Origin: 0-14-0-80-60-11 sp049322355
GTDB lineage: Bacteria; Desulfobacterota; Desulfobaccia; Desulfobaccales; 0-14-0-80-60-11
NCBI GenBank assembly: GCA_049322355.1
Contig: JBMORG010000010.1
Coordinates: forward strand, 372,001-436,000
Reading direction: 5' to 3'
DNA length: 64,000 nt
The position numbers were made by a program, and so were the translations under genes. Each line of letters opens with the position of its first letter. The stretch's first letter is position 1. The notes beneath the pieces are model-generated. The model had not been told where the DNA came from. It ran no database searches and was given only the letters and a program-made list of their open reading frames with translations. Positions 17,299-25,558 of the stretch are shown here, in pieces.

Positions 17299-18659
17299 AG
17301 AGACGCAGTAAGATCCTCATCGTCGAAGACGAATTGATCGCCCGGGAAAACCTGGATCATGTGCTCAAAAAAGAAGGGTATGATACCGTGGCGGTGGAAA
17401 GCGGCGTCCTGGCCTTCAAGGAACTGGAAAAACAAGAATTTGACCTGGTCATGACGGACTTGCGCATGCAGCAGGTGGACGGCTTGCAAGTGTTGGAGCG
17501 CACCAAGGAGCTCTATCCCGATACCGAGGTCATCATGATCACCGGTTTTGCCACCGTATCCACAGCAGTGGAGGCCATGCAGAAAGGGGCCTATCACTAC
17601 CTGCCCAAGCCTTACAAGATTGACGAAGTGCGCATCCTGGTGGGCAAGGCCCTAGAAAAGCGCTCTCTGCGCCAGGAAGTTACCGAACTGAAGCGCCAGG
17701 TCCAGAGCCAGAAAACGGTGCCCTTCCTGATTGGAAAAAGTCCCAAGATCGAGCTTCTGAAAAAGACCATCGAACAGATTGCCCCGAGTGACGCCACGGT
17801 GCTAATTCTGGGAGAGACCGGCACCGGCAAGGAACTGGTGGCCAAGGCTATCCATCACCTCAGCCCCAGGGCTGAAAATCGTTTTCTAGCCATCAACTGC
17901 GGCGCCTTCAGCGAAGACCTCCTGGCCAACGAACTCTTCGGGCACGAAAAAGAAGCCTTCACCGGAGCCCGGGGAGTCAAAAAGGGCCTTTTGGAAGCGG
18001 CCTCAGGAGGCACCATCTTGCTGGACGAAATCGGGGACATGCCCACTTCCATGCAGGTCAAGCTGCTCCGGGTCCTTCAGGATAAGACCCTGATGCGGGT
18101 TGGTGGCACCACCGAGATCCCTGTGAACATCAGGGTCCTGGCCGCTACCAACAAAGATCTGAAAGGTCAGGTGGATTCGGGCAATTTCCGGCAGGACCTG
18201 TATTACCGGATCAACGTGGTCACCTTGCATCTGCCCACCCTGGTGGAGCGCAAGGATGATATCCCCCTATTATGTCAGCACTTTTTGAGAAAGTTCTCGG
18301 AGGCCCAGGGTAAAAAAATTGACAGAATTTCCGACGACGTCACTGAGGTTTTGCTGGAATACGAGTTTCCGGGCAACATTCGCGAGCTGGAAAATATCAT
18401 TGAACGGGCGGTTACCCTATGCAGCGGCAGCGTTATCGAAATGCACCACCTGCCCCTGGATTTCCAACAGCCCCATTTCCAGGTACAACGCCACCAGCGG
18501 CGGGAGTTCGCCACTTTGGAAGAAAATGAAAAAGAGTATATTTCCTGGGTACTTAATCAAGTAAACGGGAACAAAACCAAGGCCGCAGAAATCTTGGGAA
18601 TCGATCGGGTCTCCCTCTGGCGCAAGCTCAAACGCTACGATTTTGATAACGGCTTCTGA
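17295..18659 (+). CDS. NtrC-family sigma-54 dependent response regulator
   Basis: A 454-residue enhancer-binding protein. The receiver (about 1-125) has the acceptor Asp in LVMTDLRM. The AAA+ sigma-54 activation domain (about 145-380) has Walker A GETGTGKE and Walker B GGTILLDEIGDMP. The sigma-54 contact loop reads EAFTGA, with Glu in place of the usual first Gly of GAFTGA. A Fis-type helix-turn-helix closes the protein (NKTKAAEILGIDRVSLWRKL). It is the cognate partner of the overlapping kinase gene. Candidate binding sites are the TTGCA palindromes near 15.6 and 21.3-21.5 kb, and a -24/-12 element at 21605-21623 is a plausible target promoter. Confidence 0.94.
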   Translation: MKRRSKILIVEDELIARENLDHVLKKEGYDTVAVESGVLAFKELEKQEFDLVMTDLRMQQVDGLQVLERTKELYPDTEVIMITGFATVSTAVEAMQKGAYHYLPKPYKIDEVRILVGKALEKRSLRQEVTELKRQVQSQKTVPFLIGKSPKIELLKKTIEQIAPSDATVLILGETGTGKELVAKAIHHLSPRAENRFLAINCGAFSEDLLANELFGHEKEAFTGARGVKKGLLEAASGGTILLDEIGDMPTSMQVKLLRVLQDKTLMRVGGTTEIPVNIRVLAATNKDLKGQVDSGNFRQDLYYRINVVTLHLPTLVERKDDIPLLCQHFLRKFSEAQGKKIDRISDDVTEVLLEYEFPGNIRELENIIERAVTLCSGSVIEMHHLPLDFQQPHFQVQRHQRREFATLEENEKEYISWVLNQVNGNKTKAAEILGIDRVSLWRKLKRYDFDNGF

Positions 18660-18846
18660 GATTTTCTGACCCAAACATTTTTTTAGAAAAATTGGAAAAT
18701 ATATTGTAATAAAGGCAAAATAATTCTACCCTTTTAGACGTTATCTCTCCGGAAAGTCTTCAATTAAAGAAATGAAAGCTCTTTGTTCGAAGATGGGAAT
18801 CAGATCTTCGGATAAGCACTTATATTAAGATGCACGTTCTAATACA

Positions 18847-19224
18847 ATGACACGAATATCTGCAACTATCCTGGTGGTGGAAAATGGGGAAATGTTAAGG
18901 CCCCTGATCTGTGAAATCTTGCAAAGGGAGGGCTATGATGTACTGGCTGCTCAGGACGGTGAAGCAGCTTTATCGGTTTGGAAACACCATCAGGGCCCTA
19001 TAGATTTAGTCCTGACTGATGTGGTGATGCCGAAAATGAGCGGCAAACAATTAGTAAAGCGTTTGCGATTGTTAAAACCTGAGATCAAAGTAATTTATAT
19101 GTCCGGATACGAATTAGGTTTACTTTCCGCCGACAACAAATACGATTCTAACGCCTGGTTCATCCAAAAGCCTTTCCGACCGGCTGAATTAAGCAAATTG
19201 GTGGGGGAAATATTGAAGTCTTAA
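18847..19224 (+). CDS. Single-domain response regulator receiver
   Basis: A 125-residue CheY-like protein with acceptor D58 in LVLTDVVMPKMSG and Lys in FIQKPFRPAEL. The acidic pocket reads VVENGEM instead of the usual DDE, so one metal-binding acid is replaced. This pattern (ENGE, MSGYE) resembles receivers fused to hybrid histidine kinases. No ribosome binding site is evident before the ATG. It stands alone between the NtrC-type regulator (same strand) and the Lon-receiver gene (convergent). The partner kinase is unknown. Confidence 0.85.
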   Translation: MTRISATILVVENGEMLRPLICEILQREGYDVLAAQDGEAALSVWKHHQGPIDLVLTDVVMPKMSGKQLVKRLRLLKPEIKVIYMSGYELGLLSADNKYDSNAWFIQKPFRPAELSKLVGEILKS

Positions 19225-19262
19225 GTAATCCATGCCACTGTTAATGCCATTCCATCAAAACA

Positions 19263-21278
19263 TCAGTCATTTTTAGGCAGCAGCACCAGGTCCACCAGGG
19301 ATTCGATTTTGTCGGCTAAAACTATCTCCAATCCTGCCTTTACTTCATCTTCCAGGTTACTGATATCCACTTCGTTAGGTTTGGGGAAAACCACCACCTG
19401 AACCCCGGCCCGCTGGGCGGCCAGGACCTTTTCCCGGATGCCGCTCACCGGCAGGATGCGTCCGGAGAGGGTAAGCTCCCCACTCAGGGCCACGTCCCGC
19501 CGGGCAGGCCGCCCGGTGAGCAGAGAAAGCAGGGCCATAGCAATGGTTATCCCGGAAGACGGCCCCTCCTTGGGAATGGCCCCGGAGGGCAGGTGAATGT
19601 GAATATCGCTGTCGGTGAAAAAGTCCGGAGCGAGGCCGAATTGTTCGGCGTGGCTGCGAATATAACTTAGGGCAGTCTGGGCCGACTCCTGCAAGACGCT
19701 GCCCAAGGAGCCCGTGAGAATCAACTGTTTGTGGCCCCGCATGCGGGTGGCTTCCACGAAGATGATTTCACCCCCGAATTCGGTCCAGACCAGCCCAGTG
19801 GTGACCCCCACCTGATTGCCCATCTCCGCCACTTCGTGGCTGAATTTTCTGGGTCCCAAAAACTTTTCCACCAGGTCTTCGTCAACGCTGAGGGCGCAGG
19901 TTCCTTTCTCCTGGACACAGATCCGGGCCAGCTTGCGGCAGACCATGGCCATTTCCCGGTCCAGGTTTCTCAAACCCGCCTCCCGGGTATAGCCCCGGAT
20001 GATCTTGGCAATGGCCCCTTCGGTAAATTCTATTCCCAGATGACCCAGGGCGTGCTCCCGAAGCTGGCGGGGAATAAGGAAGTTCTTGGCGATTTCGATT
20101 TTCTCGTGCTCAGTGTAACCCGGAAAATAGATGACCTCCAGGCGGTCCAGGAGGGGAGGCGGCAGACTCTCCACCACATTGGCGGTGGTGATGAACATCA
20201 CTCCGGACAAATCAAAGGGCACATCCACGTAGTGGTCCACAAAATTGGCGTTCTGTTGGGGATCCAAAATTTCCAGGAGCACCGAGGCCGGATCGCCTCG
20301 AAAATCCTGGCCGATCTTGTCGATCTCATCCAGCATGAAAACGGGATTATTGACCTCCAGACGCTTAAGTTCGTTGATGATGCGGCCGGGCATGGCTCCG
20401 ACGTAGGTGCGGCGGTGGCCCCGCAATTCTGCTTCGTCCCGGAGACCGGCCAGAGACAGGCGTACGAACTTGCGCTCCAGGGCTTCGGCAATGGCCTGCC
20501 CGATTGAAGTTTTGCCGGTGCCGGGAGGACCGGCGAAGCACAGGATGGGACCCCGGTTCATCTGCATGTGACGCTTTTTGTCGATGATTTCCCGCACCGT
20601 GGCCCGGAGTTCGTCCAGTTTAATGGGCTTGGATAGGTAATGGGCCGCGCCTTTTTTCAGGGCGTCCACCGCGGAGCTCACCGTAGCATAACCGGTGACC
20701 ATGACGATTTCAGTGTGGGGAGCGATCTGTTTGACGGATTCCAGAAGCTGAATGCCATCCATTTTCTCCATCTTCAAATCTGTAAGGATGACGTCGAACT
20801 CCTGGGCCTTGACCTTTTCCAAAGCCTCCATGCCGTTGGCTGCGGTGGCCACCTGGTGGCCTTCTTTATGCAGAATATATTCCAAATTGGTCCGGGCGAT
20901 TTCTTCATCGTCCACCACCAGGACCTGGGAGGTCTGCACGCTGCACAAGGTTCGCACCGCCAAATACTCCAGAATGCGTTCTTTGACGTGCTTCAGGCCA
21001 TAGTGCTGGGATGCCAGGATGCGCTCCGCCCTCTTCAAGTCAAGGTTATCTTCAGTGTAGCGGTTCCAGGGAAGAGAGATCAGGTAATCCAGGTAATTGA
21101 TACCGATGGAGTATTCGGCCACGGAAGGATCGGTTTTGTCCAGCCGCTCCAGTTCCTTCATGGCAATGGCGGCCACCCCTTCGGGCAAATGGGCCTTTTG
21201 CACGGCAGTGCGCAATTCCACCAGTTCCTGGGCCGGCTTGGGGCGCTCCTCTTCGCTTGCTTTTCGGAAAAAAACCAT
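19263..21278 (-). CDS. Lon-type ATP-dependent protease with an embedded receiver domain
   Basis: A 671-residue Lon relative in which the substrate-binding N-domain is missing. Residues about 1-112 match the helical part just before the Lon AAA+ (YLDYLISLPWNRYTEDNLDL, then KHVKERILEYLAVRTL). A complete CheY receiver (about 117-235, acceptor Asp167 in VILTDLKMEKMDG, Lys in LSKPIKLDEL) is inserted exactly before the AAA+ module, which begins GPILCFAGPPGTGKTS. The C-terminal protease has the catalytic Ser574 (GPSSGI) and Lys617 (GIREKVLAA), 43 residues apart as in E. coli Lon. All catalytic parts look intact, so proteolysis may be gated by phosphorylation. The gene is divergent from a USP-like gene across a TTGCA-rich region. 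Confidence 0.9.
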   Translation of the reverse strand: MVFFRKASEEERPKPAQELVELRTAVQKAHLPEGVAAIAMKELERLDKTDPSVAEYSIGINYLDYLISLPWNRYTEDNLDLKRAERILASQHYGLKHVKERILEYLAVRTLCSVQTSQVLVVDDEEIARTNLEYILHKEGHQVATAANGMEALEKVKAQEFDVILTDLKMEKMDGIQLLESVKQIAPHTEIVMVTGYATVSSAVDALKKGAAHYLSKPIKLDELRATVREIIDKKRHMQMNRGPILCFAGPPGTGKTSIGQAIAEALERKFVRLSLAGLRDEAELRGHRRTYVGAMPGRIINELKRLEVNNPVFMLDEIDKIGQDFRGDPASVLLEILDPQQNANFVDHYVDVPFDLSGVMFITTANVVESLPPPLLDRLEVIYFPGYTEHEKIEIAKNFLIPRQLREHALGHLGIEFTEGAIAKIIRGYTREAGLRNLDREMAMVCRKLARICVQEKGTCALSVDEDLVEKFLGPRKFSHEVAEMGNQVGVTTGLVWTEFGGEIIFVEATRMRGHKQLILTGSLGSVLQESAQTALSYIRSHAEQFGLAPDFFTDSDIHIHLPSGAIPKEGPSSGITIAMALLSLLTGRPARRDVALSGELTLSGRILPVSGIREKVLAAQRAGVQVVVFPKPNEVDISNLEDEVKAGLEIVLADKIESLVDLVLLPKND

Positions 21279-21693
21279 GACTGATAACCTTAATAAAGTT
21301 TAAGTCTAATCGGTTAATTATAAGGGATTATCCCTGCAACAGCAATGCATTGCTGGGGACAGTCATTTTTAATTTCATGATTTTCTTATCAATTTTTCTA
21401 CAGGCCATGACCAGCCCGGTCTGCTGTTGCATTATGCAATCATAATCGGAAAATATTGCAATAATATGGAATATACTGAATAGATTGAAGATTTAACTAT
21501 TGTCAATTTAACTGCTGCATACTGCAACAGTCAATAATTCTTAGAAATCCAGCTTACATAATAATTATCACTGAAAAATCAAATAGATATATAACAATTA
21601 TGACTTTGGCAAGGTTTTTGTATTCATATCAGGAAAAGAGCTACTCCCCCCCTTCCAGGTGGGCAAAAGGAAACCGAGGGGAAGGTTAAGACC
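21279..21693. promoter_or_regulatory. AT-rich control region with TTGCA palindromes and a sigma-54-like promoter
   Basis: It contains a perfect 16-bp palindrome CAGCAATGCATTGCTG (21340-21355), TTGCATTATGCAA (21427-21439), TATTGCAATA (21454-21463) and TGCATACTGCA (21516-21526). A -24/-12 candidate TTGGCAAG-N4-TTGTA (21605-21623, GG-N10-GT) lies 80-180 bases downstream of the palindromes. That is the usual distance between enhancer sites and a sigma-54 promoter, pointing at the USP-like gene. No gene is seen inside. Confidence 0.5.
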
Positions 21694-22545
21694 ATGATGA
21701 ACTTCAGCAATGAAAAAGGCAAAGGCAGAAAGCCGGGGGATGGAAATTCCTCTTCATCCCGGGGTTCCGGCCAAGGGAATGGCGGCGCGAATAAATCCAA
21801 CAACCGGCACGAGGTCAAGCGCAAGATCCTGGTGGTGGCTAAAAACTACGCCTTCACCACCGGGGTGATGGATTATGCCGCTAGCCTGTGCCAACGTCTG
21901 GGTTATGACATTATCGCCATGAACGTCAATCCCACTCTGGGCCAGACGGGCAAGTTCTTTTCACCTTATAACCAGCACCTACGGAGCAAATTCACCGAGC
22001 GGGCCCAGGCCGCCTGGGCTATGGTGGCGTCAGAGTTGGCCCGGCAGGGGATTAATGCTGAGCATGTAGTGAAATTCGAAGCTCTGGCTGCGGCCATCAA
22101 GGATTTGAATCACGCAATCAAGCGCATTGACTTTGTCATCACCGATGCGGGCATCAAGGACGAGGAAATTATGGGGGAGATTCCACTCCCCGTCTTCAGC
22201 ATCTCAGGATATCAAGGAGAACAGGTAATGGCTCAAGAACTGGAAACGAAGGGCAGAAGCAAGCTGCTGGGCAAGACCGTGGGATTGGGGTTGGCCACTG
22301 CGGCCCTCTATGCGGCAGTTTTTACCAACACCGGAACCGTAATGAAGTACTTCACCAAGGGGGGCATCTTTGCCGCTCTGCCTATTGCAACGGTGTTTGT
22401 CTTCTCATTTGTGCATGGTGCTTTTTCTTCAAGTTTGTGGTCTCTCCTGGGCATTGAAGCCACGAAGAAGGTGCAGCCCCGGGTGGCTCCGAAGCGGCCG
22501 GCGCAGAGAAAGCGTCCTCGCCCGCAGTTAAACCTGAATGCCTAG
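21694..22545 (+). CDS. USP-like protein with C-terminal membrane segments
   Basis: A 283-residue protein. Residues 1-45 are a low-complexity Gly/Ser/Asn/Lys tail. Residues about 46-185 look like a USP/adenine-nucleotide fold (RKILVVAKNYAFTTGVMDYA, then a strand DFVITDAGI). Two hydrophobic segments follow (about 200-222 and 230-252), and a basic Pro/Arg tail ends it. The classic GxxG-x9-GS nucleotide motif of ATP-binding USPs is not visible, so binding may be lost or different. It precedes TauE/SafE copy 2 by about 100 bases and is probably co-transcribed with it. A membrane-tethered USP paired with an exporter is unusual; its function is unknown. Confidence 0.72.
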   Translation: MMNFSNEKGKGRKPGDGNSSSSRGSGQGNGGANKSNNRHEVKRKILVVAKNYAFTTGVMDYAASLCQRLGYDIIAMNVNPTLGQTGKFFSPYNQHLRSKFTERAQAAWAMVASELARQGINAEHVVKFEALAAAIKDLNHAIKRIDFVITDAGIKDEEIMGEIPLPVFSISGYQGEQVMAQELETKGRSKLLGKTVGLGLATAALYAAVFTNTGTVMKYFTKGGIFAALPIATVFVFSFVHGAFSSSLWSLLGIEATKKVQPRVAPKRPAQRKRPRPQLNLNA

Positions 22546-22552
22546 CCGGTAA

Positions 22553-22583
22553 ACCAGCCTATTTCTCAATGGGATAGGCTGGT
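22553..22583 (+). terminator. Hairpin between the USP-like gene and tauE copy 2
   Basis: ACCAGCCTAT (22553-22562) pairs with ATAGGCTGGT (22574-22583) over a loop of 11 bases. No U-tract follows, so it is more likely an mRNA-processing or attenuation hairpin than a full terminator. Confidence 0.4.
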
Positions 22584-22649
22584 GGGGAGAATTTTCTGCA
22601 ATCCTCCGGAACATAAAGCTATTAATAAATGACTTTTTGAAGGGAGAAA

Positions 22650-23726
22650 GTGACCATGCAAGATATTGCCGCAAACGTTCAATTTATCGATTTAAGTCTG
22701 ATATCCATTGCGTTCTTATTTATCGTAGGTTTTATCGGTGGCCTGGTGAGCGGCTTCATCGGTTCCGGCGGCGCTTTTGTTCTGACCCCCGGCATGATGA
22801 GCCTGGGGGTCGCGGGCACGGTGGCCGTGGCCAGCAACATGTGCCACAAGTTCCCCAAAGCCATGGTGGGAGCTTACAAGCGCTGGAAATACGGCCAGGT
22901 GGACATCAAGTTGGGTCTGGTCATGGCGTCTTCTGCGGGCATCGGGGTGTGGGTAGGCATCAAGATCCAGGAATGGATCCTGCAACAGTGGGGCAAGGCC
23001 GGCTCCAACCTCTACGTCAGCCTGTCTTTTGTAATCATTCTGGTGGTGGTGGGAGGCTACGTCTTCTACGATGCCTTCAAGACTTCCAAATCCGGCGGGG
23101 AGGAAAAGGTTTCCCCTCTGGCTACGTGGCTGCAATCCATTAACCTGCCCCCCATGATGCACTTCAAGACTGCCAACGTGCGCATCTCCATGTGGTTCAC
23201 TCTTCCCATCGGCTTTGCCACCGGGATGCTGGCGGCCACTATTGCAGTGGGCGGCTTCATCGGAGTTCCCGGTATGATCTATGTGATCGGGGCCAGCGGC
23301 CTAGTAGCCTCGGCTACGGAACTGGTCATCGCCTTTGTCATGGGATTCTTTGGCACCATCAAATGGGCCATGAACGGCCAGGTGGACATCCGACTAACCC
23401 TGATCATCCTGGCGGGCTCCCTGTTGGGGGTGCAGTTGGGGGCCATCGGCACCACCTATGTTAAAGAGCACATGATCAAGATCGTCATGGGCACCATTAT
23501 GATCATCGTGGCCGTGAGCCGGGGTCTGGCGGTGCCGCAGTATCTCACGGAATTGGGTCTGATCTCCATGGGCGCTACCGCCCTGTCTATCCTCAGAATT
23601 GCCAGCTTTGTCATCATGTGCATCGCCCTGAGCGTCGGCGCTTTTATCATCCTGGGCGCCATGTGGAAGGCCAAGCGGGCCGAGGCAGCCGCCAAAAAGG
23701 CCGCCGCGGGGTACGCCCTGGTATAA
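22650..23726 (+). CDS. TauE/SafE family anion exporter, copy 2
   Basis: A 358-residue integral membrane protein of the TauE/SafE family with the repeated Gly-rich motifs VSGFIGSGGAFVLTPGMM and a second half with AVGGFIGVPGMIYVIGAS. It ends with an extra C-terminal helix (about 320-345) and an Ala/Lys-rich tail. This copy and the one at 37669 share the long loop between the halves and a terminal extension that copy 1 lacks, so these two are closer relatives. GAAGGGAGAAAG precedes the start. It lies downstream of the USP-like membrane protein and is followed by a terminator. The likely substrate is sulfite or an organosulfonate, not determinable here. Confidence 0.88.
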   Translation: MTMQDIAANVQFIDLSLISIAFLFIVGFIGGLVSGFIGSGGAFVLTPGMMSLGVAGTVAVASNMCHKFPKAMVGAYKRWKYGQVDIKLGLVMASSAGIGVWVGIKIQEWILQQWGKAGSNLYVSLSFVIILVVVGGYVFYDAFKTSKSGGEEKVSPLATWLQSINLPPMMHFKTANVRISMWFTLPIGFATGMLAATIAVGGFIGVPGMIYVIGASGLVASATELVIAFVMGFFGTIKWAMNGQVDIRLTLIILAGSLLGVQLGAIGTTYVKEHMIKIVMGTIMIIVAVSRGLAVPQYLTELGLISMGATALSILRIASFVIMCIALSVGAFIILGAMWKAKRAEAAAKKAAAGYALV

Positions 23727-23751
23727 TTGCTCCGGGCTATTCATGCCAAAA

Positions 23752-23781
23752 GGGGCCGCCGTCAAACGGTGGCCCTTTTTT
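23752..23781 (+). terminator. Rho-independent terminator after tauE copy 2
   Basis: GGGCCGCC (23753-23760) pairs with GGTGGCCC (23768-23775), with one G-T wobble, and is followed by six T residues. The remaining roughly 260 bases to carbamate kinase show no gene. Confidence 0.8.
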
Positions 23782-24039
23782 ATGCCGGTGATTTTAGCTT
23801 GTGGTCATAAAATTTTGTATTGAAATTACCGGCAATTATGAAGCCTTCGAAAGCGGGTCCCCTGCCTGGGCCACCGCCATCACCCCCCATACCTGCTGAT
23901 AAGTTTTCATCCTGGCATATCACCGTTGCAAAGGCCCTTGAGGGTAAACTATTATCCACTACCAAATAATCCAGGCGTGCTTATATTAAAAAATGAGTAA
24001 AATTTCCTGAAATTTATAGGAGCTCGACGTTCTTCCTAT

Positions 24040-24999
24040 ATGATTCCTATCGATCCGGCCCTATACCCTAAAATAGTGATAGCCCTGGGAGGCAATGCCC
24101 TGGTCCGGCCGGATGAAGCTGGCACCTTAGAGGAACAGCGTGGCAGGATCAGCGAGGCCATGGTACCCACCGCCGACCTGGTCGCGAGGGGATTCGCCAT
24201 AGTAATAACCCATGGCAGCGGCCCCATGGTAGGACATTTGCTTCTTCAGATGGAATGTGCCCGCTTGGCCGTGCCCCCGATGCCTCTGTTTATTTCCGAC
24301 GCTGACATCGAGGGGAGCCTGGGGTACCTTATCCAGCAATGTCTGGCAAATGAACTGCATCGCCGCGGCCAAAAGCGGGGAGTGATTACGGTGGTCACCC
24401 AGGTTGAGGTGTCTGCAGATGATCCCGCATTTAACGCTCCCGACAAACCCATCGGTCCTTTCTATTCTGCCGAGGAGGCTGGGGGTCTTGAAAGTGAACG
24501 GGGCTGGAGGCTCATGGAGGACGCCGGCCGCGGCTGGCGCCGCGTAGTGCCATCCCCCCGCCCCTTGACCATAATTGAAAAGGAAATCATATCTTATCTC
24601 TTGTTTGGCGGCATCATCGTCATTGCCGCTGGGGGCGGTGGGGTGCCGGTAATCCGCAGGTTCAACGGCGATTTAATCGGAGTGGAGGCGGTCATAGATA
24701 AGGATCGGGCTTCCGCTTTGCTGGCCAGGGAAATCGCGGCGGATCTCTTGATCTTTTTAACCGCGGTGGAGTGTGTTTATACAGATTTTTTAAAGCCTCA
24801 ACAACGTCCCTTGCTGACCCTGAGTCCCGCCGAAGCTCGGAAGTTTCAGCAGGAGGGCCATTTTGCCCCTGGCAGCATGGGCCCCAAGATCGAGTCGGCC
24901 CTCGAATTTTTATCCCAGGAGGGGAGGCGGGTGCTGATCACTCGGCCCGAAAGCCTGGCGCTGGCCCTGCAAGGCCAGACCGGTACCCATATTTTTTAG
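24040..24999 (+). CDS. arcC: Carbamate kinase-like protein
   Basis: An amino-acid-kinase family protein of 319 residues with the carbamate kinase layout: IVIALGGNALVRPDE at the start, THGSGPMVGHLLLQ, EKEIISYLLFGGIIVIAAGGGG and VIDKDRASALLA. Carbamate kinase makes ATP from carbamoyl phosphate (arginine/agmatine or purine breakdown) or works in reverse. The usual HGNGPQVGN reads HGSGPMVGH, a small departure at a substrate-binding loop. No arcA or arcB genes lie nearby, so it stands alone. The ribosome binding site is poor (AGGAG is 16 bases away). It is separated from the next operon by a promoter at 25084. Confidence 0.85.
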   Translation: MIPIDPALYPKIVIALGGNALVRPDEAGTLEEQRGRISEAMVPTADLVARGFAIVITHGSGPMVGHLLLQMECARLAVPPMPLFISDADIEGSLGYLIQQCLANELHRRGQKRGVITVVTQVEVSADDPAFNAPDKPIGPFYSAEEAGGLESERGWRLMEDAGRGWRRVVPSPRPLTIIEKEIISYLLFGGIIVIAAGGGGVPVIRRFNGDLIGVEAVIDKDRASALLAREIAADLLIFLTAVECVYTDFLKPQQRPLLTLSPAEARKFQQEGHFAPGSMGPKIESALEFLSQEGRRVLITRPESLALALQGQTGTHIF

Positions 25000-25083
25000 T
25001 GGAAAGGAAAGGATGAATTGGTTGAATAAAGAGTTTATCCCGCCGAGGCGAATCCGGTTCAGGAAGACCGGACCCGGACCCCC

Positions 25084-25112
25084 TTGACAGATCATATTTT
25101 TAACAATATCAC
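25084..25112 (+). promoter_or_regulatory. Promoter of the ubiquitin-like cassette
   Basis: A perfect -35 TTGACA (25084-25089) is followed after 17 bases by TATCAC (25107-25112). It lies about 65 bases before the first cassette gene and inside the gap after arcC, so the cassette appears to be its own transcription unit. Confidence 0.5.
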
Positions 25113-25177
25113 AATATAAAACCCCTCTCCAGGAGGCCCAAATAAATCAGGCTGTCTGTTGGCCAGTAAGGAGTACC

Positions 25178-25543
25178 ATGGAAATCGAAGAGGAAAAAGC
25201 GGCACAACCGGCTGGCTTGCCCCAACTGCTGCCGTTGGTGATCGAAATTATTCCCGGACAGGCGGGTGAAGGACTCATGGAGGTATTTGAACCGGGGAGT
25301 TATGAAGGCAGGTCTCTCCAAGAATTGTGTGAAAGGATGTTGACCAAAACTAATTGGGATATAGAGGCTATGCAAGTGCTGGAGGATATTCAAAGGCAAC
25401 TTGACGGCGGCAGGCTCCTGGCCAAAGGGAGTGATATTAGCGGTGCTGTCGAAAAGTATGCAATTATTGAACAGACTACGGCTGAAGAACGGTACCGCTA
25501 TGTGGCCGTGAGGGCCATCAAGCCTCAAGAAGGGGGTCTTTAA
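25178..25543 (+). CDS. Possible ubiquitin-like (beta-grasp) protein ending in Gly-Gly-Leu
   Basis: A 121-residue protein with no match I can name. After a charged, Pro-rich lead of about 18 residues it runs strand-turn-strand (LVIEIIPGQ, LMEVFEPGSYEGRS), helix (LQELCERML), then loops and a last strand YRYVAVRAI. This order is compatible with a beta-grasp fold. The C-terminus is KPQEGGL, i.e. Gly119-Gly120 plus one residue, as in ubiquitin-like precursors trimmed to expose Gly-Gly. A strong AAGGAG site precedes the ATG. It heads an operon that includes JAB peptidase and E1-like genes, the usual partners of bacterial ubiquitin-like proteins. The fold is inferred, not proven. Confidence 0.55.
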   Translation: MEIEEEKAAQPAGLPQLLPLVIEIIPGQAGEGLMEVFEPGSYEGRSLQELCERMLTKTNWDIEAMQVLEDIQRQLDGGRLLAKGSDISGAVEKYAIIEQTTAEERYRYVAVRAIKPQEGGL

Positions 25544-25558
25544 GAAGGAAATACCACG

